64,000 bases of DNA from Gautieria morchelliformis (Eukaryota; Basidiomycota; Agaricomycetes; Gomphales; Gomphaceae). Of the stretch, positions 20,389-30,749 are shown piece after piece (within the stretch, counting starts at the first letter, position 1; every line of letters begins with the position of its first letter). Under the pieces are notes generated by a model. The model did no database searches, was not told where the DNA came from, and saw only the letters and a list, made by a program, of their open reading frames with translations. The stretch is taken from contig WHVA01000403.1 of assembly GCA_015179125.1 (NCBI GenBank), forward strand, positions 43,210 to 107,209. The letters run 5' to 3'. The position numbers were made by a program, and so were the translations under genes.

Positions 20389-23300
20389 GCCTTTGCCTCG
20401 CATTTCCGACAGTGACAGCAGCGAAGAGGAAGTCAGCAAGGTCGCTGGCCCTATCACAAGCATCCGTGGGCGTGTGATTAAGCCAAGTGCGGCGCTCAAA
20501 GATCCGAGCAATGTGGCAAAGGTTCCTGGCCAGCCCAAGTACAGTGTCTCGGCACTCATAGATACCGCAGACCCACCCCCAAAAAAGAAGCTTAAGACTG
20601 GAACTCAGTCAAAAGGTAAATCTACTGGAACAGCTAAATATAGTGGAAAGGGCCAAGAAAAAGAAACAGGTCAGAATACCGATGCTCCCAGTGAGCATTC
20701 AATGCACCTTGTTTATTTCGTATTTGTCCCTGATCTAATGTCTAGATCCGCCGGTGAATCTCCTAAAAGAGCCAGCCGACCCAGATGGCTGGCTCAAAGA
20801 TCTAGATGGAATAGAAGACCTGCCTGATAGCGCATCGCCAAAGGTTGACCGTACACTAGATGTTCGTACTTTCTTCAACAGCATTCCAGATGTGTAAGGT
20901 AAAAAGATGGTTGAATGCAAGCTCTGCCAGTATGTGATATATTGAACTATGAAGATAATTGACAAATTATGCCCTCTTTAGCAAGAATGACTGGCAGAAG
21001 ACACACTTCGTGCATGAAGTGTCAACGCTGCGGCGCCACATGCAAGCCATGCACCTTGTCGGTTGACTATCTAGATATTCTGTTGGGTGCATTTATGCTC
21101 CTGCACCAAAATCAAGCATAATATATTCGATTTACTGTATGGTGTTCCAGTTCTTTCTCACATTGTTCTTGTACCATGCATCTATTTCTTTGATTATTTT
21201 CGAAATTTTCCAGTCACTCCTTATCTCTCCATTTCATTCTGTTATTCCTATTTTCACAGGCGGCTGCACCCAGCGGAGTTTGAAATGACTTCGACGCGCG
21301 AGCCCTTGGGCGCTAAAGGGCCGGGTGCACGTATATGCCTTCTGAGACAGGATAGTGCTCCTCTCTCAGTGACAATAAATTCACTGAGAGAGGCGAGTAG
21401 TATTCTTTATATTTACATAGCATGTTGACTGAAAATCATGTAGTGTATTTGATTCTAGGTATTGTATTAATATATCAGTGACAATAAATTCACTGAGAGA
21501 GTGTATTTGATTCTAGCTTTCTAAGAACTCTACCGAACCTTCCCTGCCATAGCCCCTAGTTGCTAACATATTCATTACAATTTTCAAATACTAATTGCCA
21601 GTTGAAGGGGAAATATAATGAATGGTGTACTAGGACAGGTTTCACCAGCAAACTCCCACATGTAGCTAAAGAGGCCAAGTGCGCTGCCAAGAATGGGCTG
21701 GTGACACAACACTTTGCGCCAGCTCCTTCAAAATTGACTGAAAATAGCATTTCCTATTCGGATGATGGATTCCGGCGCCTCGCTGTTGAATGGATGATAT
21801 CAACAGATCAGGTGTGTGACAATCTCAAATCACATCGAGATTCACTCTAATTCAATTGTTATTGAGGCTATTTCTAGTTTTGATAACCCACGCTTCAAGG
21901 AGATGATCGCTATGGCATCTCGTGCCAAGGACAGTGTCAAGATCCCCAGGCATAAGCTTGCCCGGGCTGAGATATTAGGCTTATTTCAAGGACACCTGCG
22001 TGACCTAAAGACGCGTTTCATGGTGAGTCGGGTAAATACCTTTGAAGATCATGGGACGAATATCTAGTACCTGTGATGTGTGGCAAGCATCAAATGTTGA
22101 TGGCTACTTTGCTGTCACTGCGCATTGGGTGGAGAAGAATGGTAAAACTCTAAGCTTGCAAAATGCATTGATAGGATTTGTGCATCTCAACAACGCACAT
22201 TCTGGAAAGAGGTTAGGTCAAACGCTGTTTAAGGTATTTGACCATGTAGGAGCTGTAAATAAGGTGTATATTTATTGCTTTTTATTCAAGGTCAGTACTG
22301 AATATCTATTAGATTGGATGGGTAACATGTGACAACACATCCAACAACATGATGATGATGGAGGAACTGGCTCGGTGTATTGAGGAGCATACCGGAAAGA
22401 AGTATTGCCCCTTAGGGCAACACATCTGGTATGTGATCACCGATGAGCTTATCAAGATCCGGCTTTACGTAGTGATTACATAGTTGCCTTGCTCATTGTA
22501 TCAATCTGGCGACACAGGCAATGCTAACTACCCACTCTAAAACCCCACATTACGACCCCCAACACCCTGATGACCGTGTCCCGGACACTGATTCCCAGAA
22601 GCACGACTCTGTGGCTCTGTTCCATGCCATCTGTGTCAAGGTCAGTGCATCGATTGCTAAGTATATCATTGATGACACATGTTCCCAGGAACACTCCTCG
22701 GCCAAGCGCAAGGAGATCTATCGCTCACTACAAATGTGCCATAATGTCACATGCCTGAAAACACTGTTAATGGATATGGCTGTGTGCTGGTCCTCAACTT
22801 ACACTATGCTTGATTGTGAATATCGAAGTAAAGAGGTGCGTGCATTGCTACTTATTTTAGCATCCATATCAATGACAATCACCTTGAAAGCACGTCAATC
22901 GCTTCGTTCTGGAAATAGCCCAGGCCGAGAAGGGTTGGACCAAGTCCATAAAGCTCATGAAGCTCGGCCTTACCCCAGCTGAGTAGGACTCGGTCAAGGG
23001 CTTCCTTCAGCTTCAGCTTCTCAGGGTGAGTAATACCCCTTATTATTCATTGATCTGTACCTCCTAACCAGTTTTTGACAGTTCACAGACGTGGCCCAGC
23101 ATGATGTTTCCACTGAACGCTCCACCTTGCCATCCCCGCACTAGAAACTCTGCATTACGAGTGGTCACAATGCCTTGCAGCACAGAGTGGTTACGCTGAG
23201 TTTCAAGAGCCTCTCAGGGTCGCACTTGCAAAGCTCACCGAATATTATAACAAGACCGAGGATTCGGATGCGTATATTCTGGCAATGGGTACGTACTGTG

Positions 23301-24141
23301 ACTACTACTATGCTAGCATGCAAGTCATTACATTATCCCAGTATTGCACACAGACCTGAAGCTTTCCCATTTTGAAGATCAATGGGGTCAGGATCTCACA
23401 CGGCAAGTATCAGAAAAAGCCCATGTCATTGTACATTGACGATTGATCTTAAGCCTGGTTCTCTACTCACAAACTAGACAGTTCAAGGAACGATGGGATG
23501 ATATGAACACTGTGACAGATCAAGCACCGTTCCCACTGCAAGGAAACACTGTGCACAGACGATGATGGAAGCTCTGAGCGGCGATGAAGAAGACCCTTGT
23601 GGAAACCCGGTGGTGCCAGCATCCAGCTGGTCAAGTGACACATTTGCACGGGATAATGAGCTGATGTGGCAGGGCACGTTCAATTTATATCTTCGAGCAG
23701 AAGATAGGTTACCAGAGAATATGCCACTGGGTGAGTGGTGGGGGGTGAGTACAATGACAACTCTCTGTACTGTATATGCTAATATACACTGTGCGCCAGG
23801 ACAATGCCTGGCGTTACACTGTTTGGGCATCGCTAGCATATGACTACCTGCCTATAATGGCATTGTTGGTGTCCAGCAAACGTGCATTTTCAGGGTCGGG
23901 TATCACAATCACCAAGCGACGCAACCGCTTGAAGGGTGATATTGTAGAAGCCCTTCAGGTAATCAAATGTGCACTAAGGACTGACCTACTAGTTTGTGAA
24001 CCCGCTCCGAGTACCACTACTGAGTTTACCATCCTCAGCGGCGAAGAAACAACAGATCCGGCCTCTGAGGATGTCATCGAGTTGGACGGAGACGATGGAT
24101 GGCACTTGGATGGCAGTGCAGATGAGCAAGAGGACTTGTAA
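20389..24141 (+). pseudogene. hAT transposase, copy 1, with a solo LTR inside
   Basis: The product would excise and reinsert hAT DNA. A Ser/Lys-rich N-terminus (ISDSDSSEEE) precedes PDGWLKDLDGIEDLPD and a BED zinc finger: CKLC, an intron at about 20933-20981, then LRRHMQAMH. The solo LTR 21081-21568 follows inside what looks like an intron. Coding resumes LKGKYNEWCTRTGF and FAPAPSKLTE, then TCDVWQASNVDGYFAVTAHW (the RNase H-like core), and AKRKEIYRSLQ. The C-terminal dimerisation region is YDYLPIMALLVSSKRAFS with SGITITKRRNRLKGDIVEALQ, ending at 24141. A stop (TAA near 20895) replaces a Glu codon found in copy 2. Several further breaks make it inactive. Confidence 0.85.
21081..21568 (+). mobile_element. 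Solo LTR, Copia family A (TSD TATTC)
   Basis: It starts TGTTGGGTGCAT and ends GTTGCTAACA, with TATTC at 21076-21080 and 21569-21573. It is nearly identical to the LTRs of the full Copia element at 43921 and 49697. It holds two copies of a block centred on CTCTCAGTGACAATAAATTC and ACTGAGAGAG, which forms a hairpin. It is the product of recombination between the two LTRs of an inserted element. Confidence 0.95.
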
Positions 24142-24529
24142 TTGAATAAATTGCTACTCTAACTACTCTACTAAGTACATTGCTCTGCATCGGCGGCCTA
24201 GTAAAAACCTCACTGTTTTGGAACCCTTCAAGACTTTGGTGTTATTGCTAACGCCTCTGTCTATCAGAACGTGTCGTTTACACGACTAGTAGAATACCAG
24301 TTCAATGCAGCAGCACAACTCCGGAAATAATTTAATATTTGTACCTTGGTTGCAATCTGTGTAATAACTAGTCCAAGTTATTACAGCTGGAAGGCAATGC
24401 GTTTCTTAGCTGCATTGAACAATAAACTAAAAGAGTGTGTAGGTTCAAGGACACTATCGGGGTCCAAGAGTATTCCTTTTAATAAAGAGGGAATAGGCTC
24501 CGCAGGAGAGTTTGTAAGTTTTTTTCATA

Positions 24530-24673
24530 GTTCTGGTAAACCAAAGTCAGACAATTGTTTCCCATGTTCATCCAAGGACTTGGACAATTTGTAGAGAGCA
24601 GCAGCATGTGCCAACTTGTCGTTGCCACCTTGGCTATGTAGAAAGCCATTGGGTCGACCAACATCAATGCACT
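24530..24673 (-). mobile_element. Helitron helicase fragment
   Basis: On minus, 48 codons read IDVGRPNGFLHSQGGN, then AAALYKLSKSLDEHGKQL and SDFGLPEL. A small-residue and Leu-rich stretch, a (E/Q)HGK(S/Q)L motif and (D)FGLP resemble the segment just before the helicase domain in fungal and oomycete Helitron proteins. No Rep domain or Walker motif is present nearby, so this is at most a relic. Confidence 0.45.
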
Positions 24674-25399
24674 GCAATAACGAGAGAGTAATGTGAAGTG
24701 GCTTTAGCGCACAACTTGACTTGACTTGTGAAAGTCACTGAACAGGAAAATCAACTGAACAGCTCGTCTCGGGTATTGGAGTGCTAATTGACAAGAAAAT
24801 CGATTGCCAACCTCACTCTGTAGAGTTTCACCCAGCGTGTTAGGCTAAGTGGCTAAGCAGTAAAGCAACTACTTAACTAAGAATAGTTACTCTAAGCAAG
24901 AGTAGTATTCTAGTTCGGGTTAGGAACTTAGGTACGACGTGCAAGTCACACAAGCTGTGTAGGATAGAAGATGGGTAGATTGATTGCTCAAAGGGCAGGC
25001 AAAGGGCCTCCTTTTATATTGTAATGTACAAGAGCTTAGTAAGCAGGTAGAACCTTCTATCTATTAATGGAATGGGGGAAGAAGCTTGTGGAAGATGGAA
25101 GAAAGGGTTGGAAGAAACTGGCTGTTTCCAGGGGACTCTACCATGCTTCCTACCAATCAGAGCTTGATTTGTCAGGAATGACTCACTGAAAAGGGTCATG
25201 TGCCATAGCACAGCTTGGCTGAGTCATGTACTACTCCTGACTCACCAAGTTGTGCCTGGATTGGTTGAGTCATTGAGGCTGTATCTCCAGATAACCATGT
25301 ATTTGGCACTCAGAAGCTGAGTAAGCAGTTCTGAGCCAATTAGGGCTCTGTAGCCATAATTACTAAGAGCACTGCTTAGCACAGCTGAGCATAGCCTGG

Positions 25400-25660
25400 T
25401 ACAGCCTAGTTCTCATGACTGACAATGATCCCCATTGTTTGGTGAAGCCAAACAGGCTGCACAGTTGCTATGGCTGCATATAGCAACTGTTTGGGACTCA
25501 GCTGGAAATACTGAGGGAGCCATCCTGCCGGACTTGTGGGTGCTTGGGGGACCATAAGTCCGAAAATGCGGCCACCACCGAGGTGCCCGGCGGAGTTTGA
25601 AATAGAGCGCCCGGAACAGAGTTGTGGGTGCTAGAGGATCCACAACTCTGTAATGACAGA
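25400..25660. mobile_element. LTR-like remnant with paired hairpins
   Basis: CAGTTGCTAT with ATAGCAACTG (25459-25491) and CAGAGTTGTGG with CCACAACTCTG (25617-25652) form hairpins like those in the Copia LTRs of this window. GGCGGAGTTTGAAAT near 25590 matches the conserved GCGGAGTTTGAAAT of Copia family A LTRs. The ends and a target duplication were not found, so this is a guess at a diverged solo LTR. Confidence 0.35.
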
Positions 25661-25869
25661 AAAATGGTAGTTTGAGCCATGGAGACTTTGGAAAAATAAG
25701 GAAAAATATAAGATAACTAGAGGAATGTTTGAAAAGCCTTTCCCCAGTTATATTAATAGCATACAGATACTGTTAATTCTTCAAATGTGTTTTTACATGT
25801 TGTCAAGACAAAAGGAAAAGACTAGGGCTGGTTGAGCAGCCTTCCTTGGCTGGTTGAACAGCCGTTCCC

Positions 25870-26000
25870 CTACACTCACCCATAGGCCGGGTCTAAAGCC
25901 GGGCTGGGACCGAGCCAGGCCGGGACTTTGGCAACGGTCCCTGCCCTGAAATCGAGTGAGCCGGGATGGACCAAGCCGGGCCCAAGCCTGGAAAACACTA
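25870..26000. mobile_element. hAT terminal fragment with GC-rich subterminal repeats
   Basis: Repeated GCCGGG and AAGCC words lead to a right end GGAAAACACTA at 26000. Its reverse complement, TAGTGTTTTCC, resembles the left end of hAT2 at 26169. It is therefore the right end of another hAT copy or of a small non-autonomous relative, 168 bp from hAT2. Confidence 0.55.
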
Positions 26001-26168
26001 ATTGTGTTATTATGTTGTTTGCTATTTTCTAATTCTCCAATATATCTAGCACACTGCATCACGCATATGCACTCTACAGCAAATTTGGATGCACGAGGTC
26101 TGCGCTGAAATGTGCCACTGGCATGATGGCTTGCCATAGTTATACACTGCTTCTCATGAATATATATA

Positions 26169-26376
26169 TAGTGTTCTGCAAAGCCCGGCTCGGCTCAAAA
26201 GCACCGGTTTCGGCTTGGCTCACACCGGCTCGGGCTCACAGAATTCAGGGCTGGGCCCTGAGTGCCGGCTCGGGCTTGGCTCAGGCTTGGCCGGGCTTAA
26301 GCCAGGGCTCTTCAGTGGGAAATATCAACTGAGGGGATGCAACGCCGAAGTGGAAATTCTATGTACTTTTAACTAG
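26169..26376. repeat. Terminal and subterminal repeats of hAT2 (3' side)
   Basis: It begins TAGTGTTCTGCAAAGCCCGG, followed by a dozen CGGCTCGG, GGCTTGGC and CCGGGC words up to about 26310. It lies just outside the transposase stop at 26377 and marks the 3' end of the second hAT element. No target duplication partner is available because the 5' end is lost. Confidence 0.6.
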
Positions 26377-29178
26377 CTAGTTGTATTCTATATCGACTTC
26401 ACTCTCCCCCTCCACAAGCTCACAGTCACTGGAGAGGTCAATGACCTCTCCCAGTGTCTGAGGCACCTCCGGACCTTCGTCAATTAATTCGAGCTCATAA
26501 GAAGATGACGGAGCTGAATCCTGTAGTATCAACTTTGTCTTCAGTCCGCATTTGACGACCTGGAGTGCTTCAACTACATCTCCTTTGAGTCGGTTCCGCC
26601 GTTTTGTGATTGTAATTCCCGAGCTTGCAAAGACACATTCACTTGAGACTGATGACGCCATAATAGGAAGGTAATCATATGCAAGCGACGCCCAAACAGG
26701 ATATCGGATCTGGTTAACCTGAAAGATATTAGTTGAATATCAAGGAAGTATACCTAAATATAGATAAGACTTACCCCCCACCATTCCACAAGCCCCATCT
26801 TCTCTGGTAACTGCTCGGTGGATCGGACATATGACCGGAAGGCATCAAGCCAGGGCTGATCCTCGGCATCAAACCCTTGCGACTGGCTGGAGCCCGACCT
26901 AGGGTCATCTGGGTTTTCATCCTCATGGCCGCTCAGTGCTTCCAGGAGCGTATACGCACGACGCTTCCAACTGGCACTTGTGGTGGTCAACCGGACACTT
27001 TGCAAATGGTCCCACCGCTCTTTGAACTATAAGATGTTATAAAATTAATATTTATATGCATATATGTCATGACTTACAAGGTCTTGGACTGTTTGCATGA
27101 CTTGAGCGGTCAAATCCATACCCCAGTGTTTCTCAAAGTATGCCATTTTGTACTCTGGATGGATAACTGCCATAGATATAAGTATTTTGACATGATGCCA
27201 TTTAATATGAGTGGATACATACCCATGCCCATGATGTATGCATCCGAATCCTCGGTCTGATTATAGTACTCGGCGATCTTGGCAATGCCGGCTGCAAGGG
27301 GCTTCTGGAAAGCGTCGTACCCTGTGTTATAAACGAGGCGCTTGGACCAGGCTGTGTGGAGTCCCTCGAGTGCCGGGAGTGCAAGGTATAATGTAGGGTA
27401 TTGCTCAGCTGAGAACTCATGCTCAGCAGCATCTGCAAACTAAGGAGACTGTGAGTTAACAAAACAAAACATTTATGCATAAGACTTACACGTAACAGCT
27501 GGAGGAAAGCCTTCACAGACTCCCATTCAGCGGCAGTTGGTGCGAGGCTGAGAAGGTTGGTCGATTTTGTGCGATCTTTCTCTTCCTGGGCGAGTTCAAG
27601 TACAAAATGATTGACATGCTGTTGGATCAAAACATGTCAGTGTAGTTGTGAACAGTGATGAAACAGATACAGTACTTGTTTGTTACGGTATGCTCGATCA
27701 AGCATAACATATGTTGATGATCAACGAACGACCATGTCGAGGAGCAGCATAGTTGGCCGCTTGACATCATTGTGTACCTGCAAGGCTCTGTACATCTCTT
27801 TGCGCTTTGCCGATGATCGCTCCTTGATGCAAATAGCATGGATGAGACCTACAGGGTCACGCACCCAAGTATCGGTCTCTGGTAGGTGGTTGTCAGGGTC
27901 CTTGGGGTCATAGTGTGGTGTTTTTGAATGTGCATTGAGCATGGCTTGTGTGGCCAAGTTGATCACATGCACAAGGCATCGAATGCGCCATCCCTTTGGA
28001 TTGAAGGGTCCTTTCGTATGTTCTTTGATTCGGATGGCAAGTTCAGCCATCATGGTCATGTTATTTGTGGCATTATTACACGTTACCCAGCCAAGCTATT
28101 CATTGTTGTCAGTCAAGGTGTCACAGACTGAGACACACTCACTTTGTGCGCAATCCTGACACGTTCCAGTACCTTGAACATGGCCTGACCCAGTCAAGTT
28201 CCCGAGTGGGAATTGTTCATTTGAACAAATCCCACCAACACATTTTGCAGCATGTGGAGCCCCTCAATTTCCTCAATCCAATGCGCAGTGACTGTGAAGT
28301 AGCCGTCCGTGTTACTGGCTTGCCATGCATCACAAGTCGCAGATACTAAGCCTTTCACCGATGTACCCTGATATAGACTATTTAGTACTGTGTGTATGTG
28401 GCTTGTAAATGATAGACTCACGGCAAATCGTTTTTTGAGATCACGAAGGTGGGATTGGAACAGATCGATGATCTCTGTCCGTGTCGGCCTGGCTCCCGGG
28501 AGCTTGACACCTTCCTTGGCACATGAGGCCATTTCGATCATAGCCTTGAAACGGGGATGCTCGAACGCCTAGAAGGCTTGGCTCCAAGGTGAGCATAATA
28601 GCTGTTATCAAAGCCATGATCTCACCTGATCTGTTGATATTAACCACTGCACAGCCAGACGTCTAAAAGCATCATGTGAGTAAGTCACCATCGGTACCTT
28701 GGGTTGTTTCGGTGTGGGACCAAAGTGATCGGTCACAAGCTTGTTTTTAGATTTTGCTTCCTTGATCACACTTGGAAGCTTGCTGACAAAACCTGTTTTT
28801 TTTCACACCATATGTTGTATTGAGCCTGTGCCAAGAAGACCAGACTGAGCTACAATTCATTGTGAAGGCTTACCTGGTGCGAGGCTTGCATGTGCCGGCG
28901 AAGTGTACTTACTTCGAATACATAAGTTATTTTTTATCGGTCATTTTTCCTACAAATAATATAGTCCTCATTTGCCTGCCATGGAGGAGACCTGACCCAC
29001 CGGCACAATTTGCAGTCAATAAATTTTTTACCTTCCTCAACATGTAGATTATCAAAAAAATAACGTGTATCCAAAGTAGGATCTTTGGACTTGATCGCCG
29101 TGTCAGGTAAGCCCTCTACCCCATCTAGATCCTTGAGCCAGCCGTCAGGGCGAGCCAGAGCTCCCTGGACTATCTTAT
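26377..29178 (-). pseudogene. hAT transposase, copy 2, 5' end cut by Gypsy1
   Basis: On minus it reads PDGWLKDLDGVEGLPD and FIDCKLCR (first half of the BED finger) at 29000-29170, then exons with GARPTRTEIIDLFQSHL, ATCDAWQASNTDGYFTVTAHW and SSAKRKEMYRALQ. WKRRAYTLLEALSG follows, then SSVSSECVFASSG with ITITKRRNRLKGDVVEALQ, the hAT C-terminal dimerisation region, and a stop at 26377. It is clearly paralogous to copy 1 exon by exon, in the opposite orientation. The upstream coding sequence is missing because the Gypsy1 LTR starts at 29179. Exons are separated by short introns with GTAAG-type donors. Confidence 0.85.
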
Positions 29179-29517
29179 TGTCAGGGTTCACACGTTTCCT
29201 TCCACAAGTTTCTATTTCCTTCGATGAGTTTCCGTCACCTTCCGTCAGTTTCCATAACCTTCCGTCAGTTTCCATAACCTTCCGTCAGTTTCCGTCACCT
29301 TCCGTAATCTTCTACGAGTTTCTATCATCTTCCACGAGTTTCCACAACCTTCTACAAGTTTCTGCCTCCCCTAATATGTAAACCTTCCCAGAACTATAAG
29401 ACTGTAGCCAGTGTGGTGGCGTTTCCTCAGCTTGATCTCTGAGGATACCCACTACACAGGCAAGTCCCCATGTATCTATCGTTGGTAGATTTATAACCTG
29501 AGGATACCCACTACACA
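29179..29517 (+). mobile_element. 5' LTR of Gypsy1
   Basis: The proposed start TGTCAGGGTTCACACG resembles the start of the Gypsy2 LTR (TGTCAGGGGACAC). The proposed end is CCCACTACACA, followed by GTTGGTTATTG as the possible primer-binding site. A 22-bp block (CTGAGGATACCCACTACACAG) occurs twice near the end. No second LTR is available for comparison, so the borders are inferred. Confidence 0.5.
29217..29370 (+). repeat. Minisatellite inside the Gypsy1 LTR
   Basis: About ten units of 14-15 bp with consensus GTTTCCRTMACCTTCC, alternating CCGTCA and CYACGA/CYACAA forms towards the 3' side. It lies in the U3-like part of the LTR. Confidence 0.8.
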
Positions 29518-29656
29518 GTTGGTTATTGTCCTTGCATCGGCCACTATCTCCTTGAGTATCTTTAGTTGTGGCTTCATCATTAGTGTTGCCCTCACAGAAG
29601 ATCAAGCTCATAGGACGACCCCACACACTTTTCTTAACCAACCTTCATCTCAGCCT

Positions 29657-30747
29657 ATGGCAGACCAACTCCCGGAGGCATACTGGGACTCCTTGGGTGA
29701 ACATGGGCCATTTCTTCAAGGCATCCTTTCCAGCCAAGCACAGCAGCTGCAGCAACTTCAACTGCAGAATCAGGACCTGCACAATCAGATTGTTAACGTT
29801 CATGACCACTTAGCCAATGCTGCCACCAACACTGCTGTTGCTGCTGCTCAAGCCCTTGCGCCCTCAGTACCTCACAGTGTCTCTCCATCTACTCGCTCTA
29901 TCAAAACAGCAGAACCGGAGAAGTTCAATGGAGAGGGTTTATCAGGTCTATCAAGTTGTCCATTACCATACAGCCAGCATCCTTCCCAGATGAGCGCACA
30001 AAGATCCTATATGCTCTTTCCTTCATGACGGGAGGCTCTGCGGAGATATGGGCACACAACGAGACACAGGCTGTCATTGATGGCACCTCCTCTATATCCA
30101 CTCTGGAGGAGTTCATTAAACGTGTGGAGGAGGCCTTTGGGGACCCAGATCGTTCCAGAACAGCTCGCACTAAGCTGCATGACCTCAGGATGACATCAGG
30201 AATGTCAGCAGATGAATACACGGCTCAATTTGAGATCCTGGCAGGCAGGACAGGCTTTAATGATGAGGCACTCGAGGATGCCTATGCTCGTGGCCTTCCA
30301 GCAGGTATCCTTGACAAGATCCACACCCAGCCCTTTCTTCCACTCAACCTCAAAGGCTGGAAGGAAGCAGCCTGTCAGATTGACTGCAATCATTGCCGTC
30401 TGTTAGAGGTCAGGAAGGCACAGACACCTCATGTCCCTAATCGCCCTCCTCCTGCCCGACCACTCCACACTCCTGCTATGGCGCCTGTTGTCACAGCACC
30501 ACCCAGTAATGTGACACCTATGGACATTGACTCATCCCGCCGCTGCACTGAAACACAGACCTGCTACAACTGTCAGAGACCTGGTCACATTTCACCAGAC
30601 TGTCCTGAACCTCGCAAGCCACGAATCCGTGCAAACCTCACAGAGGCAGACATTGCAGCAATTGTCTCTAAATCTGTAGCAGTGGCAATGGAGGAATGCA
30701 AACAGAAGGTAGAAGCCCCTGTCCAAGAGGAAGGAAAGGGTTTTTAG
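29657..30747 (+). pseudogene. gag: Gypsy1 Gag
   Basis: Gag is the structural protein of the retrotransposon particle. The frame starts MADQLPEAYWDSLGEHG with a Gln-rich coiled stretch (29740-29790), then AEPEKFNG. A one-base frameshift near 29930-29945 moves it to the frame with ALSFMTGGSAEIWAHNE and EEFIKRVEEAFGDPDR. The Ty3-type Gag core ends in a zinc knuckle CYNCQRPGHISPDCP near 30560-30605. The end at 30747 overlaps the start of the protease frame, as expected for Gag-Pol frameshifting. Confidence 0.85.
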
Positions 30748-30749
30748 GC

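Larger units (their letters stand above)
24142..25869. other. Mostly unassigned, with small transposon scraps
   Basis: Apart from a Helitron-like scrap (24530-24673) and an LTR-like stretch (25400-25660) I see no gene. GTAATAACT and AGTTATTAC at 24360-24383 form a short hairpin. The 3' end of hAT1 is not visible, so that element may be truncated soon after its stop codon. Confidence 0.4.
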
